From Dipylidium caninum (lineage: Eukaryota > Platyhelminthes > Cestoda > Cyclophyllidea > Dipylidiidae), in assembly GCA_017562135.1 (NCBI GenBank), contig QEYB01001654.1, positions 186,001-250,000 of the forward strand: 64,000 bases of DNA, written 5' to 3'. A program made the position numbers and the translations under genes. Below, in pieces: positions 11,531 through 25,079 of this stretch. Below the pieces are notes generated by a model that was given only the letters and a program-made list of their open reading frames with translations, was not told the DNA's origin and made no database searches. Every line of letters starts with the position of its first letter. The first letter of the stretch is position 1.

Positions 11531-14500
11531 TTACTTTTCGGGGTTTTCGTCAGCCAATCCGGCGGAATTGGAGTCTTCGTCGTCTAAAACGACCTTTCGA
11601 CGTTTCTCACGAGTGAAAGTCCGCATTTCTTGGAGTTCATAGACTTGATCTATTTCATTCTGTGACGGTGGCGACGTTTCTTCCTTCAATAACATATCCG
11701 AATCCTAAAAACGCAAAGATACTTTAAAAAATCTAGAATCGCACCTAAATTCCAAGGAGTCTATTTATCCTACCTCGTCTGGACTATCCTCCGGATCAAA
11801 ATAAATTGAACGTCCCGCCTTGTACTTGCTCACGAGTTCCTACAGAAAAATGCATGGTTCTCTGGTCAGTCCTTTTATCACCAACCTACCTTCTCCTTAA
11901 CAGTGACATCATTTTCGCTCGGATATAATTCTTCCATATTTTCTGGTCTCTACAAAAGAGTAAAATAAACAAAAATCGGTGATAAGGATTTTTTGATAAA
12001 TAACCTGATCCATTGTTTATTTGTCCTACCTGATATTCCTCATCACTGAAATGCGCCGTATCGAAAAGCAGTTCAGGGGAGGAGTCGTTCCGTCTATTTG
12101 ACACACGTCTTCCAAGTTTCCGTTTTTCCGCCTTTTTCAAAGTTGCTATATCTCCATCTATGTATTCCAACTGGCCTTTCTCCTCAACCCGCCTTTGATG
12201 ATAAACCTGTCGTCTATGGCGGCCGAAATCAGCTGCATCTTTAGCCAGTCCTAATTCAATTAACTTTCGTCCCACTTCCCGACGGCTTCGCAGGACTGAT
12301 GCTGGCATTTCATCCCGCTCCTGTTGGATTTTACGCTCATATTCCAGTCGTAACTCAGTCATCATGTCATCCAATCGGTCTGAAGAGCAAAATTGAACAC
12401 ACATGCGTCCACGACTGTGACAGTACTTACGAGTAGAATCACGGTATTCCGTGAATAGGGACCTCAGATGATTGACCTCCTCCTCACTCCAGGTTGGTCG
12501 GCGTTGTCGTCTGCGACCAACATGGCGGTCTTCACCTATGCGGATTCTTCAAAGGCAAAAATATTAATAGTACGACTCAAATTGGTTTACGTCATCATTT
12601 TAAGGTTCTTTGCAGAGGCCACTTTTCCCAGGTATATCAGACGCATGATAATTTGACGCCGAGACTTATCGGAATCAGAAAGGTTCCGTTTTAATACATC
12701 CACCAGATCTTCACCTATTGAGGAAGAAATATGCCTAAGATATACGGAAAAAGTGCCCTTCATATAATGAAACAAAATATGATGCAAAAAATGCAGATAA
12801 TTAAAAGACCGTAGAGAGGAAATGTCAATAACGAAACTAAGAAATTTCTGAATGTTTAACACTCAAAAATGTTGCAATTAAGGTTTCAACAAGAACAGCA
12901 AAAAGCATTCTTTAAAATTAAACACCTTTGGGTACAGGATCATATCGATAAGCCTCAAAAAGTTGTTCCAACTCTTTGTCTAGTTCTGTATTCCACTGGG
13001 AAGCCTTACTCCTGAAAATAGTAACCCTGTTTAATCATTCGAAGTGAGGTTAAGGGGAGATGAAGTGAGAAGCAAAATGCTACCCAATTTCATAAGTGCC
13101 GTAGCCACTATGTGCCTCGGCTGCCTCCTTTGTGGATTTAAAGAAAAGAGCCTCAACAGCGACCGCGAGGGAACGTTCAAAGGTCTCGAAGAATTTACGA
13201 AGAATGTATTTGATGAAACGTAATATTTCCTAAATCATGGAAGAAGCAACACGAATCCGAAAAGAAGTCGTTAATTTAATGTCATTATCTAACAAAAGAA
13301 GGCTTCAATTTGTATTTTATCCATGAACTAGTTGATAGTGAGTAAACCCTAAAGTGATAAATATTTGGCATTAGGGTAGAACGAAAACAAAAACAATTAA
13401 TATCTTCCTCTAATGCCAACCTACCTTAAATTCCTCTAGCTTCGGGACGGCAGGATCTGTAAGAATGCTTTGAAAGACGTGAAATAATCTCAACTGAAAG
13501 AGAACGCCGGGAAGATGTTGCTTTACTGCAATTCTGTAGAGGAGATGCAAAAGGTGTTTATTTGTCGAGGGTGGATTTAGCGCATAGTTCTCCAGTAATA
13601 ATCTGCGTAGACAGAACATAAATGGTTTTTAAGTCTTGATATCGGACTAAGATTATGATACCATTATTGATTTTATAACTTTGTAAAGAAACTAACGAAG
13701 CCAATTAACGAAACTAAGTTATGCACGAGGAACAGTTAAGCCGAAACATTACCTCCGTTTTTTCAACACAAACGTTAAAAACCCATTAATATTAGAGATT
13801 TTTTATATTCATATGCAACCTAACGTATCAACAACAAACATCACAAGACAAGCGCTTCATTGAAAAACCATAAGCTGTTATTTGCAACGGCTATTTGTAG
13901 GTGCCAATCTCACTCTGACTGAAACAAAATTACAAAGTAACAGAATGGCAACATTCGTTCGACACATGAACGTGGACGAATAAAACAAAACGATGTGAAG
14001 TAACTTCGAAATTATTCATAAAAACAAATTTCATATTTCTATATTATTGATATCGATGAGGGCCCACACAATTAATCGCAGAAGAAAAAACGGTTACTCA
14101 TATCAATAACACAAGACTATAAAGACCCCTTATAAATTGAACAGTATATGCTTACGTCAAAGAGCGAATTATATGGGGATGAGTGAAGCGAAGAAGGAAA
14201 GCATGCATATCAAAAGCAGTTTCTTTTTCAACCACTTCAAGATTGTTTTCATCGTCTTCACTTGAGTCCTCCAATTCCCGACTAACCAACTCTTCCTCAT
14301 CGTCCTCGATAAGCGTTTCTTCTCTAAGTGATGCCTCGGTCATTTCTAGTTCTTCGGCTTTGAAAAGATTTAAAGAAATTAGGGAGCACACTACAAAGTG
14401 AGGTAAACTGAAATGATTTGATCACAAAATCAAAGATCCACAAAAGTGGTATTATTAAGGCGTTCTAACACATTTGTCTACAAATGAATATTAATATAGG

Positions 14501-17500
14501 TGGTACCACATCCCAATCAAATAATCAAAGAAAACGGCGGTTTGATTAAATAAAATACCTGCCAAGTCGAGGAGGAAAATTTTTCGAAGAGCCAAGTATT
14601 CGGTAATTTGCGAATGTTCCAATCCGGCTTCGACGACGCGCTTTTTCTCGTAAACCAAATCATCTCCTTCCCCGTCCTCCTCTTCCCCAGCTTCATTGCT
14701 CGGTGATGCTTCTGGCCAAATATCCCACATAGAACGAGCGATAGCAAGGGCACGTGTTGCCTCATTATTGTGGAGATTAATGTGAACCAACCGAATGGCA
14801 TCTCTTAGTTGAGCTGCCATTGACTCCATGTCTTCAGCCAATGCTGCATCAAATAATTTAGGCAAATCCTCAGAAGGGGGAAGTAGGAGAGTACCCCTAA
14901 GGGCTGAGATGAGAGTATAAGAGAGGGGTCCCCAAGTAAGTGCCAAACGAGCGCTCCGTTCTTCAGGTGTCTCGTTGACGCGTTTGAGAAGTTTATTTCG
15001 AGTTTCATTCAATTCTTCTCGACGTTTCCGATGAGCCACGAGTTGTAGACGTCTCTTCTCACTGCGACGACGGTGACGTTTTCGACGGGATACGATGAAG
15101 GTAGCAGCAGAATTCTGCTGCGCGGTCAACAGATTGATTAAGAGGTAGGAACCCTCGACGAGTTCGGTTAGGTACTCCCTGGGAAGATGATCAGATAAAT
15201 GAAACACTGGAAAACTTCCGAGTAATCTGAAACCTATTGCAGATATTGTTGAAATTCACACTAAAATTAATGCTTGCAAACTCATGCATCTGGTGAATAG
15301 CCGGAAAACTTGCTAAGACAGAGAGGGATTAGAGATACAAATCAAGGAAATGACAAACAAGCATGGGTACATAATTTATAAAACGAGCTCATGAAGTTTA
15401 CGATAATTGCAAGCTATTCGTTGGAGAAGCAATTAGAGATTTACACTTACTTCGACTGAAGTGACTCATTGTAGTCCTTCAATAAAGTTACAAAAAGATC
15501 CTGATATTCGGCAACGTAGAAAATGTTAGCTACAAAAAACTCGGCATTACAATATTTGATACTCAAAAATGATGATCGGATTGAAAACTATAAACTTACA
15601 CATCAACGATTCAGCCGCCTGTTTTTGAATGTGCAATCGATGCTTTCGAGCTTCTGTTGTCTCTTCTTCCTCTTCCTCTTCCTCACCATTAACGTTATTG
15701 ATGGGCGTATTCCCCAACACGTCATTCGAGGGTCTGAGCATTTCTTGTAGACAAAGGAGGAATTGACGATATGCAGAAACAGCGAGTGCAAGGCGACGGC
15801 TAAACTGGAGAGCATTTTGGTTTCTCGCTCCTCCACGTTTGTCAGTAAGGAGAGCCTCATGGTAACCCACAGAAAGCGTGAATACCCAATTGAAGACTAC
15901 GACGTTTAGCGACTCGCTAAACACGGACAAGTATAATAAAAGTAAATTCACAAGTCCTCATATATGTACAATCTTCATAGTATTTGACAAAAAATCTGCA
16001 ACACAATACTAAGGGGCACAAAACGCCAAAGCATTTATATTTAAAATGACTGGGCCAAAAAAAATTTCATTAATCAATCCTGATAAGTTACATAAATCCG
16101 AGATTTTTAAAATAAAAAAACACCGGAACCTGAGATATTGAGGACGAAACTTGTATAGACGACAGAAAGCCATAAAGAAGGACATAGACCAGAGGTAGTA
16201 TGTTTCATCATTGGCTTGTGTGTTGTGACGTAAAAGGGCTCCACGTGCAGCGCCCATCAAAAGGTTATAGCAATTGCGTAGAAACTGCCAACAAAATTTC
16301 TGCAAAACAATATCTTCTTAAGTGATACTTAATATACAACATCACAACAATGAAGGCTAAGTGAACCTGTAAAAAGAGCTGAATACTATGGACAGATCGC
16401 CGATGAAATCCACATTCGATCAACGGCCTACGATTGTGCGCTTTGCGGCGCATTCTTTTGCCAAGATCCAAATTAACCTGTCCAATTGAGGCAATAGCGT
16501 TCAGGGATTTTGTACAGGTCTCCGTGCTGGATAGATGTTTTCGACGCAGTGGAACAGTCACATCATGATGATATATGAGAGGACGGCTCGATATCGACTG
16601 TGTGTTGAGAAGTTCAAACGTGCCACCAAACCGATTATGGCTACAGCACCAATAAAAAAGATTAAATCTTGTTTGGAATCCAACACCTTTTAGTCTCATG
16701 TTGTCCAAAAGAAAAAATAGGCTAAAGTTCTGGTAATATTAGTATTCACATATTAGCATTTAGTTCCACATTTTGACATAGATTTATGCGAATATATGCA
16801 AATTAAGGGGTCTGATAGCCAACGTGAAAAAAAAACAAAGTTAAACTATCATAACTTCCAAAGAATCTACATATTAACCGCTTGAAGTGAAATAACAGTG
16901 TTTAGATGATTGTTACTTTTTCCAGACGCTCAAGTAAGTTCAAAACATAAAACATAACTGTCTTACCGCATGCTCAGCTCCACTACAGCAGCTCGCTTCC
17001 TTTCCTGTTCACTTAGAAAACATCTTTCAAGAATCCTAAAAAATTTATTTTCGTAAATAAATAGAACACTTACTGTGTGTTAGGATCCCTTTCTTGGGGT
17101 ATTTTTGCAGCATTTGCTATTTGTTGAGGAGTCTAATTCCAAGAGCAATTAAATGGGTGATATTGAAAAAATAATGATGAATGAATACACGCCAAAATAC
17201 CTGCTCACGAAGCATGAGGGAAATAATTTCAAGAACATGTAATGCGAAGACAGACCGTTCTTCAGTGTTAGCGAGGAAAAGAAGGAGATCATCCCATCCA
17301 GAAAGATGAATGGTCCATAACAGTTGATCATGAACAGAGACGTCTTCGTCAGTTCTCTGCGTGGTGAAACTAGATACAAATAAAGCGCCTACATGTTCCG
17401 TGACTGAATCTGGGTAGATGTGTAAAACATTACGAACTAGGACAAGAATCCTCTCAATCAATAATCGATCGTCATCAGTTCGATCTTCCCAGGACTTGGG

Positions 17501-18004
17501 AAAAAATGTTAGCAATTCTCCTACCGAATACCTTATTGAAGAAGTCTTCTACACACTCAGCAAGAACACGAAAGAGTTCTTCGTCGGCAAAAGCCTTTAA
17601 GAAATGGAAATTATTACGAGAAAACCTACACTTTTATAATTTTTAAGAATATCATCGACCTTCAAAAAAGTAGCGTAAAGGTCCCGGTCCTTTGGTATTT
17701 CGTTACGGAAGCAGACAATAGCAGGTTGTGTGAGGCCCACCATCAACCGAATCACGAGGTCAAAGAGGGTTGGGTTGGTTTTACAAGCCTTCAGCATGGG
17801 GATCAGGTCGCTAGTTAAAATGCCCAGTTTACCAAGTTCCACCCGTACGTCACAACTAGCACTCTCATTACGCAGATAACGCAAAATGCAGCGAATGGAT
17901 AAAGACGCATCAGCATCCAGCTTATATTCGTTTGCATCAAGGAAGCCCAAACAAGCGCAGCAAGCTTGTAAATCGGCGTATTTGGCAACCGAAGAAAAAT
18001 CCAT
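11531..18004 (-). CDS. TIMELESS: TIMELESS, replication fork protection protein
   Basis: Homologue of animal TIMELESS/Tof1, which with TIPIN travels with the replisome and supports checkpoint signalling. It begins at 18004 with [36 protein letters not shown] sequence follows, as in human IRLMVNLTQPALLCF. Recognised exons include 17630-18004, 17532-17594 and 17201-17494 ([16 protein letters not shown] and [20 protein letters not shown], nearly identical to the human protein). The exon near 16310-16640 carries [11 protein letters not shown] and a basic segment, and 16009-16300 carries [15 protein letters not shown]. Later exons lie at about 15600-15860, 14491-15207, 14152-14391 (very acidic), 13410-13619 and 11886-12530 ([20 protein letters not shown]). 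The final exon ends in [17 protein letters not shown] residues and a stop at 11531, much like the basic-acidic human tail. It looks full length and is probably the replication form rather than a circadian paralogue. Confidence 0.92.
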
Positions 18005-19232
18005 GGTAACCTAAACGGCCCCGATTAAATATGATTTTAAATAAACCAAAACCAAAAGAACAAGATGCAATAGGTTCAAAATCGGTTGAGCTTGAGGTCA
18101 CAAAACATTGTATAAGGATAAATACAGACGGTACATTCACAAGGAAACAAAAACTAGACTGTTCAGAATCGGGGCACAAACTACAGAGAATGCTAATCAA
18201 CCAGCGGGGGTGAAACGGCCGGGCAATGAAAACGACTTACTTCGAAAAAGCCAAAATGCTGTTTATCATAAAAAATGACTTATTTAAACAAAAGTTATTA
18301 CTTTTTACATTTATTTTATTACTCTATAAATAATACGCGGTCAAATTACGTAATATAGCACTGTTTTATGATGGGTACAAAGTTGACAATATGTGGTGGG
18401 GTATTGGCCATCTTCTAGGCATAACAAGATCATTAGTCCAGATGCACAAATTAACCCAGGTCACAAACTTCCGCAAGGTAAAGAAAATCGCATTTCATTT
18501 ATCGTTCCAAAATGGTTATATAAATTTGGAACCAAGCGCCGTCGCGGTTGATTACATTCAGCGTCTGTTTTCGATGTGACCTGATTTATTGGGCGTTCAA
18601 ATAACGTATGCAAGCAGAACCTGAGCCCAAATAACTTTTATATATCCCCACACTTCGTGTTTTCGATAGCTATCTCTCACCATATACCGGGCAGGATCTT
18701 CCGGGACGGATGACTGCCACGTTGTAACTACGAATTTTATTTTATTAGTTTAAGTCTTACCAATTTTGTAATGGCTTAATTTCAGTTTATAGCAGCCCGT
18801 TAACTAAGCTTTAAAACTATGTCCATCCATTAAAAGTCTCAGCCCAAAAATGTGCTGACTGCGCCTATTAACTTAATATTTTGAATGAACAATAATTAAC
18901 TAATTTTGCAATCGTCTCATACACCATTGAAACTTGCTCCTTGCACAAGCCTTGCAATTCTTCTCATTTTGTCCCACCACAAGCCATTAAGGTCATATGT
19001 AAAAAAGCCTCCTTGGTCAATAATTTAATAATAAACGGTAATTTTTATAATTTTTACTTACATATCTACGTATAAAACGTTATTTCAGTGCACACTTGTT
19101 TTACAGCATAAACGCATTTAACACATATAAGGCCGCCTTTATCTTGACCTGGCTTTGCTGCGCGGTTTTCGTGCGCTTTTGGTCAGCTCAAGTTTTCCTG
19201 GGCCGTTCGCCGTTGGAAAGCTCTTTAAAATT
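18005..19232. other. Gap between divergent TIMELESS and GPCPD1
   Basis: About 1.2 kb between two divergently transcribed genes. Short open frames (18031-18213, 18391-18579, 19096-19362) show no recognisable motif or splice logic. It presumably holds both promoters and 5' untranslated exons; I see no defined element. Confidence 0.4.
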
Positions 19233-22200
19233 ATGCAGAAAAGAGATTTTACTCAATCAGTTCCTTTCTCTGTCCTTGTTGACACCAAAGCTCTTGAGAA
19301 GATCTGCGTTTTTTTGTGCAATGCGGATACTTCAAGTTCCAGCCGTTACTTTGTGGGCATAGTTGGTAACACCCCTGAGTTCGGTAGCTGGAATCCCATT
19401 GAAGGCTTGATATGTCGTTTTGAGGCTCAGAAATCTCCTGGGTATGCTCTTAGCAATTTTGTATCTATTTGACAGATGTGATATTTGGTCCTGCTCGGTC
19501 CCGAAGTCGAAATTGCCTCTTAATTTACAGTACAGATTTTATGTAGCCGAATGGCGTATGGATATTGAAAGCGAACCTCTTGAAAAAAAATTAGTTGTTC
19601 TTGCTTGGGAATCCCGATTGAAACCCCGCGTTTTGGATGTTGCTGGTAACCTGTTCCTTTTTGTGCTTATGTTTGTATAGCATTTAGTAAAAATATGGCA
19701 AGCTACGATACAGTTAAATTTGGAAAGTTCGGTAATTGTTATTTCTATCTTCTACTGTCAAGATAATGGTACCTTTATCCAACGTGGATACCTTATGTCT
19801 CATTCGGAGCTACGAATTCGTTTATCCGGTTTGGCTTTAAAGTTATCAAAAAATGCTGTTCCTGGCCTGTCTTCATCTACTCGAGATCTCACCAAACTTG
19901 CTGGGCGTCGGGTTTACGTTACATGTAGACAGTCAATCGTTGAAGAAAATGGCCTACTAACGGCTTTGGAAGGCGGTAATCCTTTTGTGATTGACGACTT
20001 TTGGGCTTATTTCCTCTCCTCTCATTAGCATTCAACTTCAAATTTGTCTATTTAGAGACCCCGATATATCCCAACAAAAATATAAGCATCCAGCCGTTCA
20101 CCAAGAATTCGAGTCATTTCATCTATTCCCTGGAGCAAAACCTGGCTACAGAAATCCGATCTCAACTATTTGAATCGTCTGAAAACCCAAATAATATTTT
20201 CAACAGTGTTCCCTCTTTTCACGCACCACATAACGTCAATCTACCGCCACCCAATCGCGTTCCTCCAAGTAGTGCTTTCTCTATTCCATCTCGACGGCCT
20301 GACTTCTCCGTGTCTCCTTTCTCTAGCCGCCCCTCCACTTGTCCTTCCACTCCGAGATCCGTATCTCCCGCTCTCAGTCAGACAGGTGAGCCACCTGTCT
20401 TTCTGTCTGTTCTCTCCAAGGAACGCTGCACTCGTCGCCTTGGCGAGCACACTGGTTGCTGGGGTACTCTCTACTCTAGTGGCGATGACGTTACCTTTTA
20501 TATTGAAATCGATAATCCAGAGGACGTCGCCGTAGAATTGGAGTTCTATGTTGAAGTCTTGGAGGGATACAGTAATGGTATAAAGCTGTTTACTTACGTT
20601 AATTATGAATGTCTTATTTTGACTTAATCTTTGTATCCCATTAAGAGGAAGAGAAAAAGTTACCACCCGTCAAATTTTTGGGGTCGGCATTTTTTGGACC
20701 TTTTTCCGGCTGCTGGGGTCAAAAACGATCTCAACTTCTTAGTCGACGACGAACACCGATGGGTGATGTACGAAGTAAGTATTCATACATCCTTCGGTAA
20801 TAATATTTAAATATTCCAGTTTACATGTATTTTTTATTCAGTATCTTATATGGTCATTAATCCAATCGTTGATGGACCTTTTCCAACACTGGACGTGAGT
20901 TTCAAGCATTACTGGAAGAAGCGGGGCGCCCTACAAATTGGTCATCGTGGGATGGGGACTTATTACCTAACGAAAAAGGAGAAGGATGTTGAATTGTAAG
21001 TTACTTCTGTTAGGCTTAAGGGGATTTGCTTATATAAAGGTTTTGGCTGCCGATTGAAGGTACCAACTTTTTAGACAGACCCTTGCCTAGAATATAAGTG
21101 GAACGAGGTTTCGGCGGTAGTTTTGGGTTTACTTTGAGGATATAGATACCATCTCAAGGCGTTCTCAGGTTCCAGTGCGCCTCTCCCACTTCTCTATGAT
21201 CCTGATCAATGGGAGGACGCTATCGCTTCGTGGCTACATCGCCCTGGGGATCGCAGTCTTCACTCTTTTTGCCTTTTTCAGACCAGCGCCGGTTAAGGAA
21301 AATACGCTCCGGTCCTTCCAGACCGCGGTCGATCATGTAATTGCATTTGACTGTCCCTTTCCTTGGCTCACCTTATTGTCGCATTAAGCATCGTCTTCTC
21401 CCCCCTCCTCAATATTTATTCTTCCGTACTCTTCTGCAAATTCTTTTATGCGAGCAACTTTTTGGGTTCTGCCATCGAACACAAAATGGAAATGTTTTAG
21501 CCACCAGTGAGGTCACCCGGTATAGTTTAGTATGTTCAGTGGTCATTAGAATTTTGTGAGAGAAATCTGCTGTCTTTTTGCTTAATGGGTTCTCTTCTCA
21601 CAATGTTCACTTGACGCTGATTTTTCTCTCCACTGAGTGTAATCTACTTGAAGGTCATTTGCAAAAAAGTGTTTTGAGTGATTAATTAGCGCTGAATCCC
21701 GAATTGTTTTGTTGAAGCTTTTCATTCATTCTCATTCCAGTTTTTTTATTCCGATCTGCCTCTTATTTTGGCATCGATGCCAATAATTTCATTTTTCGTC
21801 TCTTTCCCGAATTTATCATTCTTTTAACATAACTGACTCACTCTTGTCTGACTACTTTTGAATGGTTTAGAACCTTGATTCAAGGCGAGTTTAGAGTACT
21901 TCACATTCGTTTCCATGGACTTGGTGAAGATTGGCACGGTCCCCTGTATTTATTTCCAAATGTGTCCCAAAAATTAACTTGTTCGGCGGAGAACTTGTTA
22001 TTGAGAGTGATTAAAAAGTTCGTAAACATCTTGATTAACGAGTGGGCGTCAGGTGCTACCTATAGTTATGAACCTCGAGAGCGTTCGTTGAATTATTCGA
22101 CTCAACGCCGAATTTCTTGTTAGTGAATGTATGTTCGCTATTGCGGACAATCGGTTGTTGACTGCCGTTCTTTTGAGCTATTGCAATGGCTTGGGAACTT

Positions 22201-25079
22201 GATTGGACCTCTGATTTTGTGTATTTAGGGTATGTTAACGTTTCTTTTTTTAACTCATCTAGGGGGCGGATTTCGTAGAGATGGATGTTCAGCTCACCAA
22301 AGATCACCAAGTTGTTGTGTATCACGACTTCGAAACAGTCATCACACCGCGCAAAGTAAGTTGTCGGATTGTTAACGTTATCTGGATAAATTTTATTGCC
22401 CACCGATTACTTTACTATGAGTTTAGAAACGACGTGGTGAACTCCAAAACTTGTCCGTAGCCGTGAAAGATCTGCCGTACGCTGCGCTTCGTGAACTTCG
22501 ACTTCAGCACTCGAGTGTGCTTTCAGAGCCACAGTCAAAGGAAGGTATATTTAGCCAATTTGGTCATGTATTTGCAGTTGCTTTTAAGATAACCCATTTT
22601 GAATATCTTACTCAATTTCTTAAATGCCTCTAGCTGCAATAACGCTAAAGTCCAATAACTTTCTTCATTTTAGGTTATTTTAATCACACCTTCATGTCAT
22701 ATATTTTTAACCATTGTACTCGAGAGTTGCATACAAGTACCGAAACTTCTACTGGACTTATTTGTGTACACTCAGTACAACTTTCCACTTTTGCATGCGA
22801 GCACGGTTTATGAGTGGTGCAATTCATTAATTTGCATTTTATACGAAGAAGTGATTATTTCTTAAGTGTATCAGACTCGTCTCGAAGTAGCTCATTTGTG
22901 TAATTATGCTCTTTTCCCCATTTCATTTATGTGATCGGAACATCTGGTATACACATTTTGGAACTGAGTGCTAACCTTAAATGAGCTACAATCAATGACA
23001 AAGTTTAACTGGTGTTATCCGTCTTACCCTTTGGTGCAGTAATATTTTATCGTCGTGCATTCGATTTGGTGGTATTTGAGTATTATCCAACTGCACTTTG
23101 CTCGAGCTCTAATAATTAATGAAATTACACTTTCTTCTTAAATTCTGACATAGATCTCGATGGTGAGGATCTTGATCCGGTTGAATTACAAGATTTTCCT
23201 CTCCTGAGAGACTGTCTCCAGCACATTGATCCGGACGTTGGATTCGATATTGAAATTAAATATCCTCTGGATTTAAAGGTGGCTTCGGCCCAATTCTCTC
23301 TTGAATTTATTATCCACCGGAATCGTATTGCTTTAGCGAATCGTTGGTCTTTATTGATTACTTATTTTGACTTTATTTGTCACAGTATAACCTTTTTGAC
23401 ATGTTTACGGTAAAAGCATATTTCCATGCGTTAATAAACAGCCATATCAAACAGCGATTCCCTTGAAGAGTCTTATTCCGCGCTCAATCGCTTTTCAGGT
23501 GGGCGGAAGTGAAATGGACAATTTCTTCGAACGTAATCTCTATGTGGATACAATACTTCGGGAGATCTATAAATACGCTGGAAAAAGGCGTATTCTCCTC
23601 TCATGCTTTGATCCGGATACCTGCGCCATGTACATTATGTTGCCACTGCCACTTTTCTTAGAAATTTCGACTAATTGATTAGAGAAATTGCATTGTTTCA
23701 CTATATGCTTTCCATATGCTTGTTAACACTTTTATCTAATTTCCAATCTGACAGGATTTTTTTTTCAAACACTTACACCATTTCTTTAAACGATAATTTG
23801 ATTGGTTTTATGCATTTGTAGACGTGACTGTCTCGGTATCCCAGACGTCTTACGTATTTTACTCACATTTAGGCTTCAAGTGAAACAAATTCGTTTCCCT
23901 GTTTTCCAACTCGGTGTTTGCCCTGAATATTCGGATATACGGCAGCAGAGCTTTGAAATGCTTTGCTATTCAGCCAAGGCTAATGAGCTTTTGGTATGTT
24001 TAATCTAAACACCATTACAACAGTCGATTTCTTGACCCCTTTGATGTTATGTGCAATCATTTTTTCCTATGGTTCAGCTTTTGTAGTCGCTGTCATTGAT
24101 TCTTTAAAGTATTTACCTCAGTATATTCTGTCAGACTGATCTATCTGTTTATCAAATCAATTCGATCGTTTTTCGTGATAAATATTCGTAATTTCATTGA
24201 GTTGATGTGGTATTTGTGGATGAAAAGGCCAAGAAGATTTTATTACACTTGAATCAATTAGGGTGTCGCAGTCAATAGCGATGAATTACTACGAAACCCA
24301 GACATGGCCGAGTTTGCTAGAGATCTCGGTCTTATTGTACTCGTGTGGGGTTCAGCTGCCAACGACTCTCGAAACATGAAACGCCTCAAAGAACTCGGTG
24401 TTCATGGTCTAATTTATGACAGGTGCGTGTCAACTCTCCTTTAAACAAAGAAATAGGTCGTTATGATGGTAAATCTTTTTTTGGAAAATTATCATGGGAT
24501 GGAAATGATAAACGAAACGTCATGTTTGTAACTTCATCCTTCGTCGCATCCGTTTAGAAACGTGGTTATCATTAAGGCATAACTCCATATTTACTGGACT
24601 ACTCACATAATCAATAAACTCACATGTTATTTTAGTTTTCATGTCATTTGTGTTATCACGATGACGATTGTATCTAACTTCAAATGACCTTAAATCCTGA
24701 TAAAGTGAAAGATTCCAACCTTCTTTTCAATAGGATGCAAGAACACAAGCAAATTGGAAGCATAAGTCTCCTGAAATTGAGCAACAATGCACAAATAGAG
24801 TCGATATTGCCATTGCCACCCGATGATTTCGTCTCGACGGGTTCTGATGGTCGTTCCACACCCTCTCAACCCCTTTTAGAGAGTCTTAACGAAACGCATG
24901 AATCTGGCACTTCAACACCTTCGCATCAGCCGCACGACTACTCAAGTCAAACAGTCCCCACGATTTCTGATCCTGCTAATGTTCGAGGATTGGTTGACGC
25001 TCTTCATAAACAATTAGGTTTGGAATCTGTTTCCTCTGGGGAGAATAAGCGCCGATTGACCCTTACTTTGACCAACTAG
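19233..25079 (+). CDS. GPCPD1: Glycerophosphocholine phosphodiesterase (CBM20 + GDPD)
   Basis: Cytosolic GDE5-type enzyme that splits glycerophosphocholine into choline and glycerol 3-phosphate. Exon 1 (19233-19441) and exon 2 (from 19476) form an N-terminal starch-binding CBM20 domain (GIVGNTPEFGSWNP; YRFYVAEW). Exon 4 (about 20053-20577) inserts a Ser/Pro-rich linker before a second beta-rich segment. The GDPD barrel starts in exon 6 (about 20842-20996) with the catalytic GHRGMG, continues with ENTLRSFQTAVDH (about 21282-21337) and VEMDVQLTKDHQVVVYHD (from 22263), so the usual His/Glu/Asp/His residues are present. Later exons give VGFDIEIKYP (near 23245), GKRRILLSCFDPDTCAM (near 23600) and RLKELGVHGLIYDR (24263-24422), matching human KLKELGVNGLIYDR. 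The last exon (about 24735-25079) is a diverged, Ser/Thr-rich tail. An upstream in-frame ATG at 19155 is possible. Intron 1 is 34 nt. Confidence 0.9.

Noticed and set aside
14183..14401. Plus-strand Ser-rich frame
   Set aside because: Reverse complement of the acidic Glu-rich TIMELESS exon; Ser-rich shadow frames are expected opposite GAA/GAG runs.
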